From: Bradyrhizobium algeriense
GTDB taxonomy: Bacteria > Pseudomonadota > Alphaproteobacteria > Rhizobiales > Xanthobacteraceae
Direction: 5' to 3'
DNA: 64,000 nucleotides
NCBI RefSeq assembly: GCF_003062295.1
Contig: NZ_PYCN01000002.1
Coordinates: 62,001-126,000 of the forward strand
Shown: piece by piece, positions 9,125 through 17,028 of the stretch
How positions within the stretch are numbered: the first letter of the stretch is position 1
Layout of the letters: each line of letters begins with the position of its first letter
Notes under the pieces: model-generated
Told to the model about the DNA's origin: nothing
The model's input: only the letters and a program-made list of their open reading frames with translations
The model's database searches: none
Made by a program: the position numbers and the translations under genes

Positions 9125-9736
9125 TCACCACATGGTCTGCCGCGCGCGCTCCGGCCATTCCCGATCGTATTTCTCGCCACCGACGGTGTTGTCGCTCATC
9201 TCGGCAAGGATCTGGCCGGGCGTCGGCAGGCTCCGGGGATCGACGCGCTTGTCGGGATTCCAGAGATCTGAGCGCACGATGGCGCGCGCGCACTGGAAGT
9301 AAACCTCCTCCACCGTCATGACGATGACGGTGCGCGGCGCCTTGCCCTCCATCTTGAATGACGCGAGCAGTTCCGGATTGGCCGAGACATGCGCGCGGCC
9401 GTTGATGCGCAGCGTGCTGCCGGAGCCGGGGATGAGAAACAGGAGCGCGACCCTCGGATCGCGCACGATATTGCGCAGCGAATCGCAGCGATTGTTGCCG
9501 CGGCGGTCCGGCATCATCAGCGTCTTCTCGTCGTGGACGCGAACGAAGCCCGGCAGGTCGCCGCGCGGCGAGCAGTCCAGCCCCTCCGGCCCGCAGGTCG
9601 CCAGCGCCGCGAACGGCGACTTGTCCATCAACACCCGATAGGCCGGCGTGACCCTGTCCGCGACCTTGACCGTCGAGGCATCGTTGGGAAAGCCGTAGAT
9701 GGCCTCGAGCTGCTCGATGGTCGCGACAACGGTCAT
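9125..9736 (-). CDS. FMN-binding pyridoxamine 5'-phosphate oxidase-family protein
   Basis: A 203-residue split-barrel flavoprotein of the PPOX family, probably the MSMEG_1061-like subgroup. Family features include FAALATCGPEGLDCSPRGD in the first barrel strands, MPDRRGNNRCDSLRN, and GSTLRINGRAHVS. The open frame extends 60 codons upstream through phnN in another frame, but the ATG at 9736 has GAAAGGAAA just ahead and starts where homology begins. It follows phnN by 13 bp on the same strand, so it is probably transcribed with the C-P lyase operon. Its substrate is unknown; it lacks enough family context to be called PdxH. Confidence 0.82.
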   Translation of the reverse strand: MTVVATIEQLEAIYGFPNDASTVKVADRVTPAYRVLMDKSPFAALATCGPEGLDCSPRGDLPGFVRVHDEKTLMMPDRRGNNRCDSLRNIVRDPRVALLFLIPGSGSTLRINGRAHVSANPELLASFKMEGKAPRTVIVMTVEEVYFQCARAIVRSDLWNPDKRVDPRSLPTPGQILAEMSDNTVGGEKYDREWPERARQTMW

Positions 9737-9749
9737 TTCCGGTTTCCTT

Positions 9750-10349
9750 TCAATCGTCCCATTTCTCGCCCTTGATGACGCGGACGAGCTGGCGGGAATG
9801 ATATTCGGCGCTGCCGGTGTTGACGATGGTCGCGTCGGGCGCTGCCGAGGCATCCTCCACCGCGCGGCGCAGACGGTTTTCGACCCTGCCGTCGCTGCTT
9901 CGTGCCCGCATCGCAATCCGTTCGGCCAGAACCTCTGGCGGCGCGGTGATCGAAATCACCACCACGTCGGCATAGGCGCGGCGCATCGCACCGATCACCG
10001 TGCGCGATACGTTGGCGACGATGGTACGTCCGATGCGGATTTCGTCGTCGATCGCGCGCGGCAGCGCATAGCGGTGGCCGTGCGCCTCCCAGTGCATGGC
10101 ATATTCGCCACGCGTCAGCGCCTCCTGAAATGTGCCGATGCTGACCTCTTCGTTTTCCTCCGATGCCGAGGCTTCACGTGTAATCACGCGGCGCGGAAAC
10201 ACGATGTTGCGAGCATCGGCACAGGCTGCCCTGGCAAGCCCGAGTAGAGTATCCTTGCCCGCGCCGCTTGGGCCGACCACGAGCACCAAGCGGCCCGGCC
10301 CGATTGCAGCGGTCTTGTCTTCGGTTGTGGGTGTCAGCGTCTCCGTCAT
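9750..10349 (-). CDS. phnN: ribose 1,5-bisphosphokinase PhnN
   Basis: A 199-residue kinase that phosphorylates ribose 1,5-bisphosphate to PRPP, the last step returning the C-P lyase ribose carrier to central metabolism. Walker A GPSGAGKDT lies at residues 26-34, and the guanylate-kinase-like fold shows RRVITRE and HWEAHGHRY. Family length is about 185-200. Its ATG overlaps the phnM stop (ATGA). Its presence implies that the cyclic ribose phosphate formed by PhnJ is opened by some phosphodiesterase, although no phnP is seen here. Confidence 0.92.
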   Translation of the reverse strand: MTETLTPTTEDKTAAIGPGRLVLVVGPSGAGKDTLLGLARAACADARNIVFPRRVITREASASEENEEVSIGTFQEALTRGEYAMHWEAHGHRYALPRAIDDEIRIGRTIVANVSRTVIGAMRRAYADVVVISITAPPEVLAERIAMRARSSDGRVENRLRRAVEDASAAPDATIVNTGSAEYHSRQLVRVIKGEKWDD

Positions 10350-11497
10350 GCGACCCGCGTCCCTTCCCGCCAGACGCTACGCACCACCGGAATGTCGCGG
10401 GCGACATGCACCCGGATCAGATCGGCGCGCTTGCCGGCTGCGATCTCGCCACGGTCCGCAAGGCCCACGGCGTCGGCCGGCGTTTTTGTCACCGTGCGAA
10501 CGGCCGATGCCAGATCGATCGCGGGCACGTGTCGCGGCAGTTGCAGTGCAGCCATCAGCAGGCTCGAGGGGATGTAGTCGGACGACAGGATATCCAAAAA
10601 CCCCTCGCGGGCGAGATCGATGGCGGCGATGTTGCCGGAATGCGAGCCGCCACGGACCACGTTCGGCGCTCCCATCAGAATGCCGATGCCGGCCTGATGC
10701 AGCCCGCGCGCGGCTTCCATCGTGGTCGGGAATTCCGCCACCGCAACGCGATCCTGTATAGCGTCGGCGACATTTTCCTCGGTCGTATCATCGTGGCTGG
10801 CGAGCGGAATTTGATATTGATGGGCGAGCGCGACGATCTCACGCATGTTTGTCGCGGCATACGTCTTCTGATAGTGGAAGCGCTTCTCGAACAGCGCATC
10901 GAGTTCGGCGTCGGTTTTGCCGCCCCCCTTGCCGCGATAATAGTCGCGAAGCTTGACCTCGTCACGAAACTGGCGCTGTCCCGGCGTGTGATCCATCAGC
11001 GACATCAGCCGCACGTCCGGCCGATCGATCAGCTCCCTGGCTTCCTCGACCACGCTCGGCATCGGAATTTCGCAGCGCAGGTGCAGGAAGTGATCGGCAC
11101 GGAGAAGGTTCGCATCGCGGGCGGATGTGATCGCCTCCGCCAGCACGCCCGCCCTGCCGTCAACCTCCTCGGCGCCATCCTCGCGCCAGACCCGCAGCGA
11201 ATCCAGCACGGTGGTGATGCCCGAAGTGGCCAACTGTCCGTCATAGGAGACCACCGCCGCGATCGGATCCCAAAATACTTTTGGACGCGGCACATAATGC
11301 ATTTCCAGATGGTCGGTGTGCAGCTCGATCAGGCCGGGCATGATCAGGTCGCCGCCGGCGTTCTCGCTGCCTGACGGCGCGCTTCCCTCGCCAAACTCGG
11401 CGATGCGACCATCGGCGAAAGCAACCCAGCCGTGCTCGATCACGCGATCGGCCAGCACGATGCGGGCGTTACCGAGAATGGTTTCGTGCCTTGTCAT
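10346..11497 (-). CDS. phnM: alpha-D-ribose 1-methylphosphonate 5-triphosphate diphosphatase PhnM (canonical)
   Basis: A 383-residue amidohydrolase-superfamily enzyme that removes pyrophosphate from the triphosphoribosyl phosphonate made by PhnGHIL. Metal-binding landmarks are LIELHTD near residues 57-62, LMDHTPGQRQF, LASHDDTTEE, and GAPNVVRGGSHSGN. These closely follow E. coli PhnM as I recall it. I placed the start at 11497 (MTRHETI) because a purine-rich GAAGGAAGAA site sits at good spacing; the upstream in-frame codon at 11515 overlaps the phnL end. A second, divergent PhnM occurs at 21013-22206. Confidence 0.94.
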   Translation of the reverse strand: MTRHETILGNARIVLADRVIEHGWVAFADGRIAEFGEGSAPSGSENAGGDLIMPGLIELHTDHLEMHYVPRPKVFWDPIAAVVSYDGQLATSGITTVLDSLRVWREDGAEEVDGRAGVLAEAITSARDANLLRADHFLHLRCEIPMPSVVEEARELIDRPDVRLMSLMDHTPGQRQFRDEVKLRDYYRGKGGGKTDAELDALFEKRFHYQKTYAATNMREIVALAHQYQIPLASHDDTTEENVADAIQDRVAVAEFPTTMEAARGLHQAGIGILMGAPNVVRGGSHSGNIAAIDLAREGFLDILSSDYIPSSLLMAALQLPRHVPAIDLASAVRTVTKTPADAVGLADRGEIAAGKRADLIRVHVARDIPVVRSVWREGTRVA

Positions 11498-11511
11498 CTC
11501 ACATTCTTCCT

Positions 11512-12222
11512 TCAAGCGGCGGCGGCAAATGATGTCACGTCGACGATCCGGTCGGCGATCAGATGGCGTATTTCATCGTCATGGACGATCGCCACCATTG
11601 CGACACCCTGACGCTTCTTCTCTCCAATCAACTCGACCACGACCGCGCGATTGGCCGCGTCGAGCGAGGCCGTGGGTTCATCCAGCAACAAAATCGGCAA
11701 GTCGGAGATGAAGCCATGCGCGATGTTGACTCGCTGCTGTTCGCCGCCGGAGAACGTCGACGGCGGCAACGCCCACAGCCGCTCGGGAATGTTGAGGCGG
11801 CGCAGCAGCGAGCCCGCCTTCTCGCGGGCTTCCGCGCGTGCGGACCCGTTCGCAATCAGAGGCTCCGCCACCACGTCGATGGTGGCGACCCGCGGCACCG
11901 CGCGCAGGAACTGGCTGACATAGCCGATGGTCGAACGACGCACGCTGAGCACCTGCCGCGGCTCGGCCGTGGCCAAATCGATCACCTTGCCTTGATGCCG
12001 GATGCCGATCCGGCCGCCATCGCAGCGGTAATTGCCGAAGGTCATTTTCAGGATCGAGGATTTGCCGGCGCCGGAAGGACCCGACAGCACCACGCATTCC
12101 CCCGGCTCGACATGGAACGAGACGCCGCGCACCACGGGCAGCTCGACGCCGCTTTGCAGGTGCATCGTAAAGGTCTTTTCGGCGTTGGTGATGTCGATCA
12201 TCGCTGTCATTGGTGCGCTCAT
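11512..12222 (-). CDS. phnL: C-P lyase system protein PhnL (ABC-type ATPase fold)
   Basis: A 236-residue protein of the C-P lyase complex with ABC ATPase motifs: Walker A GPSGAGKS at residues 48-55, signature FSGGEQQRVNIA, and Walker B ILLLDEPTASLD. In E. coli PhnL with PhnG, H and I installs the phosphonate on ATP-derived ribose. It is not a transporter subunit despite the fold. It overlaps phnK by 4 bp and lies 14 bp before phnM. Start candidates differ by a few residues (ATG at 12222 or at the later MTAMID). Confidence 0.93.
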   Translation of the reverse strand: MSAPMTAMIDITNAEKTFTMHLQSGVELPVVRGVSFHVEPGECVVLSGPSGAGKSSILKMTFGNYRCDGGRIGIRHQGKVIDLATAEPRQVLSVRRSTIGYVSQFLRAVPRVATIDVVAEPLIANGSARAEAREKAGSLLRRLNIPERLWALPPSTFSGGEQQRVNIAHGFISDLPILLLDEPTASLDAANRAVVVELIGEKKRQGVAMVAIVHDDEIRHLIADRIVDVTSFAAAA

Positions 12223-13019
12223 GCCGGCAAAATCGAGGAAACGAGCAATTGGGTGTAGGGCTCGCGGGGGTCGTCGAGCACCTGGTCGGTCAAGCCGGCT
12301 TCGATGACGCGACCGCCCTTCATCACCATCACGCGATGCGACAGCAGCCGCGCCACGGCGAGGTCATGGGTGACGACGATGGCGGCAAGGCCGAGCTCAC
12401 TGACGAGATTGCGCATCAGATCGAGCAGCCGCGACTGCACCGATACGTCGAGCCCGCCGGTCGGCTCGTCCATGAACACCAGGCGCGGTTCTGTCACCAG
12501 ATTGCGCGCGATCTGCAGCCGCTGCCGCATGCCGCCCGAATAGGTCCGCGGCGCGTCATCGATGCGCGCGGTATCGATCTCGACGCGCTCCAGCCAGGAC
12601 GAGGCGGTATCGCGGATGCGGCCGTAGTGATTCCAGCCTACCGCCATCAGCCGCTCGCCGACATTGGCGCCGGCCGAAACCGCCATCCGCAGGCCCAGCG
12701 CGGGGTCCTGATGCACATAGCCCCAGTCGGTGCGGAACAGAAAACGGCGCTCTGCTTCACCTAACGCGGCCAGATCGCGCAACACGCCATCGCGCATCCG
12801 ATAGGACACCCGCCCGGCGCTCGGCGCGAGTTGCGCCGATAACAGCTGCAACAGCGTCGACTTCCCCGACCCGGACTCACCGACGATCGCCAGCACTTCA
12901 CCGGGGTAGAGCGCAAAGGATACATCGCGGCAGGCAGTCAGCCGGCCGTAGTTCTTGCCGAGGTGTTCGGCGACCAGCAGCGGCTCATCGTCCTGCACAA
13001 CGTCTGGCAGCTCAGCCAT
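12219..13019 (-). CDS. phnK: C-P lyase complex ATPase PhnK
   Basis: A 266-residue ABC-fold ATPase that binds the PhnGHIJ core and couples ATP hydrolysis to the reaction cycle. Walker A GESGSGKS is at residues 47-54; the signature is SGGMRQRLQIA; Walker B is LVFMDEPTGGLD. The frame is open for 80 codons upstream inside phnJ, but the ATG at 13019 overlaps the phnJ end by 8 bp and gives the family length. The YxHQDP motif (YVHQDPALGLRM) after the Q-loop region is typical of PhnK. Confidence 0.93.
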   Translation of the reverse strand: MAELPDVVQDDEPLLVAEHLGKNYGRLTACRDVSFALYPGEVLAIVGESGSGKSTLLQLLSAQLAPSAGRVSYRMRDGVLRDLAALGEAERRFLFRTDWGYVHQDPALGLRMAVSAGANVGERLMAVGWNHYGRIRDTASSWLERVEIDTARIDDAPRTYSGGMRQRLQIARNLVTEPRLVFMDEPTGGLDVSVQSRLLDLMRNLVSELGLAAIVVTHDLAVARLLSHRVMVMKGGRVIEAGLTDQVLDDPREPYTQLLVSSILPA

Positions 13020-13896
13020 GCGCCCTCTCCTTGTGCGGAGCCGCACTCTCGCTGCCGCGATGACCCGCCAACTGGCGAGACTCGCAATAATCAGTGTCGG
13101 AACAGACGAACATCCGGCCGCCCTTGTCGTCAGTGACGATTTCATCGAGATAGGAATCGCCGGCGCCGCACAGCGCGCAGGGCGCATCGAACCGGTAGCG
13201 CGTGAACGGGTGATCCTCGAAATCGAGCGACACCACATCCGTGTGCGGCGGGATCGCATAGATGCGCTTTTCGCGCCCTGCGCCGAACAGTTGCAGCGCC
13301 GGACAATTGTCCATCTTCGGATTATCGAATTTCGGCGTCGGCGACGGGTCCATCACATAGCGCGCATTCACTTTCACCGGATAAGCGTAGGAGGTCGCGA
13401 TATGACCAAAGCGTGCAATGTCCTCGTACAGCTTGACGTGCATCAGGCCATATTCGCCGAGCGCATGCATGCGCCGCGTCTCGGTCTCGCGCGGCTCCAG
13501 GAACCGCAGCGGCTCGGGGATCGGCACCTGATAGACCAGCACCTGCCCCGCATGCAGCGCCGCTTCGGGAATCCGGTGCCGGGTCTGGATCACGGTGGCA
13601 TCCGCCGTCGACGTGGTGGTCGCGACGCCGGCCGTCTTGCCGAAGAATTTTCGAATCGAGATCGCGTTGGTGGTGTCGTCCGAACCCTGGTCGATCACCT
13701 TCAACACGTCCTTTGGCCCGAGGATCGCCGCCGTCACCTGCACGCCGCCGGTGCCCCAGCCATAGGGCATCGGCATCTCGCGGCTGGCGAACGGCACCTG
13801 ATAGCCGGGAATCGCGATCGCTTTGAGGATCGCGCGGCGGATCATCCGCTTCGTCTGCTCATCGAGATAGGCAAAATTGTAAGCTGGCGCATTCAT
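13012..13896 (-). CDS. phnJ: carbon-phosphorus lyase PhnJ (radical SAM, Fe-S)
   Basis: A 294-residue catalytic subunit that cleaves the C-P bond of alpha-D-ribose 1-methylphosphonate 5-phosphate, releasing methane or another hydrocarbon. The essential cysteines are present with the PhnJ spacing: CALC, then 21 residues, Cys, then 5 residues, Cys (CSDTDYC). Three ligate the [4Fe-4S] cluster and the last is the proposed thiyl-radical residue. The GAGREKRIYAIPPHT block is also conserved. It overlaps phnI by 4 bp. The enzyme appears intact. Confidence 0.96.
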   Translation of the reverse strand: MNAPAYNFAYLDEQTKRMIRRAILKAIAIPGYQVPFASREMPMPYGWGTGGVQVTAAILGPKDVLKVIDQGSDDTTNAISIRKFFGKTAGVATTTSTADATVIQTRHRIPEAALHAGQVLVYQVPIPEPLRFLEPRETETRRMHALGEYGLMHVKLYEDIARFGHIATSYAYPVKVNARYVMDPSPTPKFDNPKMDNCPALQLFGAGREKRIYAIPPHTDVVSLDFEDHPFTRYRFDAPCALCGAGDSYLDEIVTDDKGGRMFVCSDTDYCESRQLAGHRGSESAAPHKERAHG

Positions 13897-14996
13897 TCGG
13901 CGGCCTCCTGCATTTGCGAAGCCTCATTCGCCTCGGCAAATTCCTTGCGCAATTTGCGCAGCAAGCCGAGTTCGGACTGAAAGTCGACGTAGTGCGGCAA
14001 TTTGAGATGCTCCACAAAACCGGTCGCCTGCACATTGTCCGAGTGCGACATCACGAATTCCTCGTCCTGGCCGGGTGCGATCACTTCCTCGCCGAGCTCG
14101 CGGGCGCGCAGGCTGCGATCGACCAGCGCCATCGACATGGTCTTGCGCTCGCTCTGCCCGAACGCCAGGCCATAGCCGCGTGTAAAACATGGCGCTTCGG
14201 TCACCGATCCCTTGAACTGATTGACCATCTGGCATTCGGTCAGCGTGACCGAGCCGAGCGGAACGGCAAAGCCGGCATCCTCGGCCATGAATTCGACCTC
14301 AACCTCGCCGAAACGAATCTCGCCGGCAAAGGGATGGTTGCGGCCATAGCCGCGCTGCGAGGAATATCCGAGCGCCAGCAGAAAGCCCTCGTCGGCACGC
14401 GCCAGGTTTTGCAGGCGCAGATCGCGATCCGCCGGGAAATTGAGCGGTTCGCGCGTGAGATCACCAACCGGTGCATCGGCATCCGCCGCCGGCGACGGCT
14501 CGATCAATCCGTCGCGGCCGAGAATATCGGTGACGCGCGGGGTCGCAGCAGTGGACGCCTCTCCGATCGCGGGCACCTCGGGCGCGAAGCCATCGGCAAG
14601 CTGGGGGTCGAGCAGGCGATGGGTGTAATCGAAGGTGGGACCAAGAATCTGTCCACCCGGAATGTCCTTGAACGTCGACGAAATCCGTCGTCGCACCTGC
14701 ATCGCGCCGGTGTCGACCGGCTCGGTCGCGCCAAAGCGAGGTAACGTGGCGCGGAACGCGCGCACCAGGAAAATTGCCTCGATCAGGTCGCCGCGCGCCT
14801 GCTTAATGGCGAGCGCCGCCAATTCGCGGTCGTAGAGCGAGCCCTCCGTCATGACGCGGTCGACGCCAAGCGAAAGCTGCTCGGATATCTGAGCCAGCGA
14901 CAGTTCGGGAACATCACGGTCGCCGCGCCGCTCATGCGCCAGCAGGCGGTGGGCATTCTCGATGGCGCGTTCGCCTCCCTTGACGGCAACGTACAT
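13893..14996 (-). CDS. phnI: C-P lyase core subunit PhnI (nucleosidase)
   Basis: A 367-residue subunit of the PhnGHIJ core. Alone it acts as a purine nucleosidase; with G, H and L it transfers the ribose triphosphate to the phosphonate. Conserved blocks include MYVAVKGGERAIENAH at the start, GYGRNHPFAGEIR near residue 215, and SHSDNVQATGFVEHLKLPHY (20 residues) near the C-terminus, with probable metal-binding histidines. It lies 2 bp after phnH and overlaps phnJ by 4 bp. Confidence 0.95.
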   Translation of the reverse strand: MYVAVKGGERAIENAHRLLAHERRGDRDVPELSLAQISEQLSLGVDRVMTEGSLYDRELAALAIKQARGDLIEAIFLVRAFRATLPRFGATEPVDTGAMQVRRRISSTFKDIPGGQILGPTFDYTHRLLDPQLADGFAPEVPAIGEASTAATPRVTDILGRDGLIEPSPAADADAPVGDLTREPLNFPADRDLRLQNLARADEGFLLALGYSSQRGYGRNHPFAGEIRFGEVEVEFMAEDAGFAVPLGSVTLTECQMVNQFKGSVTEAPCFTRGYGLAFGQSERKTMSMALVDRSLRARELGEEVIAPGQDEEFVMSHSDNVQATGFVEHLKLPHYVDFQSELGLLRKLRKEFAEANEASQMQEAAE

Positions 14997-14998
14997 GA

Positions 14999-15604
14999 TC
15001 AGCCTCCCCTCACGAGCCGCGTCGTGCGCGGTACGGCGACGATGGAAACGTCATGAACCAGCACGACATCGATGCCGCGCGGAAACAGCGCGGCGTTGAT
15101 GGCCAACCGCTCGAACAGATCACGCGGCTGGATTGAAGCGCGAAGCGCTGCCGAGCCGTCGATGCCGGGGCCCTGCAACTCGACCACGGGGCCATCCGTC
15201 AGGCTCTCGACCTGCAGGATCAGCGTCGTCGAACGGTCCGGATATTCATTGCTGCCGAACGCGAAGCGATCGAGCGCCGGCAGGTTCTGCGGATCGCCTA
15301 TCAATGCAAAACTGGCGATCGACGAATCCACAACGACTGGCGCGCTGGTGTGGAACTTGAGCCACTTGGCGACATCAGCTGTGGCCGACATCCGGCCGTC
15401 GAGCCAGACCGGCGTATCGTGGTCGAACAAGGTCAGCGCGATGGCGGCGGCGCCGCGCATCATCGTATCAGGCCCGCCAGCTGCAGGCTCGACGCGCTGG
15501 ACGCTGCCGGGACGCGCCATCGCATCCATCACGGAACGGAAGACCGATTGCGCCGACAACACCTTGTCGGCAAATCCTGCGGGCAGTTCGGCAACGCTCG
15601 TCAT
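14999..15604 (-). CDS. phnH: C-P lyase core subunit PhnH
   Basis: A 201-residue PLP-fold-like (cofactor-free) subunit of the C-P lyase core, needed with PhnG, I and L for phosphonate activation. It shows the family start (GFADKVLSAQSVFRSVMDAMARPG) split as AQSVFRSVMDAMARPG, then FDHDTPVW and LQGPGIDG. Start chosen at the ATG at 15604, which has GAGG six bases ahead and begins immediately after the phnG stop; a longer frame to 15616 would overlap phnG. Length matches E. coli PhnH (about 194). Confidence 0.94.
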   Translation of the reverse strand: MTSVAELPAGFADKVLSAQSVFRSVMDAMARPGSVQRVEPAAGGPDTMMRGAAAIALTLFDHDTPVWLDGRMSATADVAKWLKFHTSAPVVVDSSIASFALIGDPQNLPALDRFAFGSNEYPDRSTTLILQVESLTDGPVVELQGPGIDGSAALRASIQPRDLFERLAINAALFPRGIDVVLVHDVSIVAVPRTTRLVRGG

Positions 15605-15605
15605 G

Positions 15606-16082
15606 TCAGCCCTCACCCCGCACCAGTGTGTAGAAATCGACCCGTGTTGCCGCGGCCTCTGCGACCTTGCGGTTTCGCTTTTCGATCATCGCCGCACGCA
15701 GCGGTGCAACGACCTGGGTTTCGATCGCGCCAGCAAGCTCAGCCGACTGCACCATGGCGTCGCACAGCGCGATCAGCCGGGCCTTCTCCCGGTCGCGGCC
15801 GAGCGTGTAGCCAAAACCGACCTCGCCGGTCGACAGCCGCACCGCGGCACGCGATACCGTCGCCTCGCCGAGATTGAACGGCGCGCCGTCGCCGCCGATG
15901 CGGCCGCGCACCATGACGAGCCCATTCTCGGGCTCGCGCAGGTCTTCGTGCGCGGGCAACGCGACCATTCCGAGACGCCCTTCTATGTCGGCCGTTGCAG
16001 AATGAGCCAGTACCGCCATCACGGCCCTGCGCCGCTCCTGCCCGCCACCCTTGCTTTCCATACTTTCGTCGCTCACCATCAT
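15606..16082 (-). CDS. phnG: C-P lyase core subunit PhnG
   Basis: A 158-residue subunit and first gene of the phnGHIJKLMN operon. Recognisable blocks are RRRAVMAVLAHS, FNLGEATVSRAAVRL, GYTLGRDREKA, and the terminal RNRKVAEAAATRVDFYTL. The start is one of two adjacent ATGs (16082/16079) with AAGG upstream. The 16 bases before it separate the start from a long palindrome, and a PHO-box-like repeat lies further out, so this is the operon promoter. The gene is divergent from phnF. Confidence 0.93.
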   Translation of the reverse strand: MMVSDESMESKGGGQERRRAVMAVLAHSATADIEGRLGMVALPAHEDLREPENGLVMVRGRIGGDGAPFNLGEATVSRAAVRLSTGEVGFGYTLGRDREKARLIALCDAMVQSAELAGAIETQVVAPLRAAMIEKRNRKVAEAAATRVDFYTLVRGEG

Positions 16083-16097
16083 ATCGGCCTTGCCGGA

Positions 16098-16129
16098 ATC
16101 AAGTTGTCTATGATACTAGACAACTTGAT
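16098..16129. promoter_or_regulatory. 32-bp palindrome, probable PhnF operator
   Basis: ATCAAGTTGTCTA-TGATAC-TAGACAACTTGAT: two perfect 13-bp arms around a 6-base spacer, between divergent phnG and phnF. HutC/GntR-type regulators such as PhnF bind GT/AC-rich palindromes, so it is the likely operator. It lies between the PHO-box-like repeat and the phnG start codon, where a bound repressor would block the promoter. Confidence 0.7.
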
Positions 16130-16140
16130 AACGAAGCGCC

Positions 16141-16158
16141 ATGACGATTTCGTGACAA
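16141..16158 (-). promoter_or_regulatory. PHO-box-like site upstream of phnG
   Basis: On the minus strand TTGTCAC-GAAA-TCGTCAT gives two 7-base half sites at 11-base spacing, close to the PhoB consensus CTGTCAT-N4-CTGTCAT. It lies 59 bases upstream of the phnG ATG, directed toward the C-P lyase operon, consistent with phosphate-starvation control. Confidence 0.6.
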
Positions 16159-16192
16159 TGAGGTGATTTTTCCAGATGGCCCGCTTTACGCC

Positions 16193-16921
16193 ATGAGCAT
16201 CCAGGACACGCCCTCCGGCGTCGCGCTGTGGCGGCAGGTCGCCGACGGCATCGAACGCGGCATCGCCGACGGCCGCTTTGTTGCCGGTGAAAAGCTGCCG
16301 GGCGAGATGGAGATCGCCGAAACCTATCGGGTCAACCGCCACACCGTTCGCCGGGCGCTCGCCACGCTCGCCGAACGCGGCCTGGTGCGCGCCGAGCGCG
16401 GCAGCGGCACCTATGTCGAGACCCGGCGCCTCGCCTACCCCCTGCACTCGCGAACGCGGTTTTCCGAAATCGTCGGTGCCGGCGGCCGCGAGCCGCGCGG
16501 CCAATTCATCGACGCGACCGAGGAAGCCGCTACGCGCGAGCTGGCGCGGGAACTCGGACTGAAGACCGGGGCACCCCTGATCCGGATCGAATCGGTGCGG
16601 CTAGCCGACCGCGCGCCGATCTGCGTCAGCACCACCTGGCTTTCGGCCGAACGCTTTCCCAACGCCGGGAAGGTGTTTGCCAATGTGCGTTCGATGACCA
16701 AGCTAGTGGCGCATTACGGTATCCGGGATTTTCGCCGTGCGTCGACCCGGATCACCGCCGGTATCGTTGACGCGACCGACGCCGCGCGGTTGGACCTGGC
16801 GCTCGGACGTCCCGTGCTCGTGGTCGACAGCACCGACGTCGATACCGGCGGCGAGCCGCTGACGACCAAGCGTTCGCGCTTTGCTGCGGAACGCGTCGAG
16901 TTTTTGGTGGAGAATAGTTGA
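16193..16921 (+). CDS. phnF: phosphonate metabolism regulator PhnF (GntR/HutC family)
   Basis: A 242-residue repressor. Residues 8-78 are the GntR winged helix (LWRQVADGIERGI, then KLPGEMEIAETYRVNRHTVRRAL), followed by a UTRA/HutC effector domain (RFSEIVGAGG, then APLIRIESVRLAD). I chose the ATG at 16193 (MSIQDTP) over one ten codons earlier because alignment of the HTH fits. Divergent from phnG with a long shared palindrome, it probably represses the C-P lyase operon and itself. Confidence 0.9.
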   Translation: MSIQDTPSGVALWRQVADGIERGIADGRFVAGEKLPGEMEIAETYRVNRHTVRRALATLAERGLVRAERGSGTYVETRRLAYPLHSRTRFSEIVGAGGREPRGQFIDATEEAATRELARELGLKTGAPLIRIESVRLADRAPICVSTTWLSAERFPNAGKVFANVRSMTKLVAHYGIRDFRRASTRITAGIVDATDAARLDLALGRPVLVVDSTDVDTGGEPLTTKRSRFAAERVEFLVENS

Positions 16922-16927
16922 CAGCTC

Positions 16928-17013
16928 GTAGGGTGGGCGAAGCGAAGCGTGTCCACCATTTATGCCAAAGATTTCGGAGAGATGGTGGGCACAATTCGCT
17001 TTGCCCACCCCAC
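16928..17013. repeat. imperfect 86-bp palindromic repeat (bradyrhizobial type)
   Basis: GTAGGGTGGGCGAAGC and its imperfect reverse complement GCTTTGCCCACCCCAC bracket a shorter inner inverted repeat (GTCCACCAT / ATGGTGGGCAC) between convergent phnF and phnE. From memory, GTAGGGTGGGCAAAGC palindromes are frequent intergenic repeats in Bradyrhizobium and Rhodopseudomonas. It may also serve as a bidirectional transcription end. I saw no second copy in this window. Confidence 0.6.
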
Positions 17014-17028
17014 GGAGTTACGGATTCA

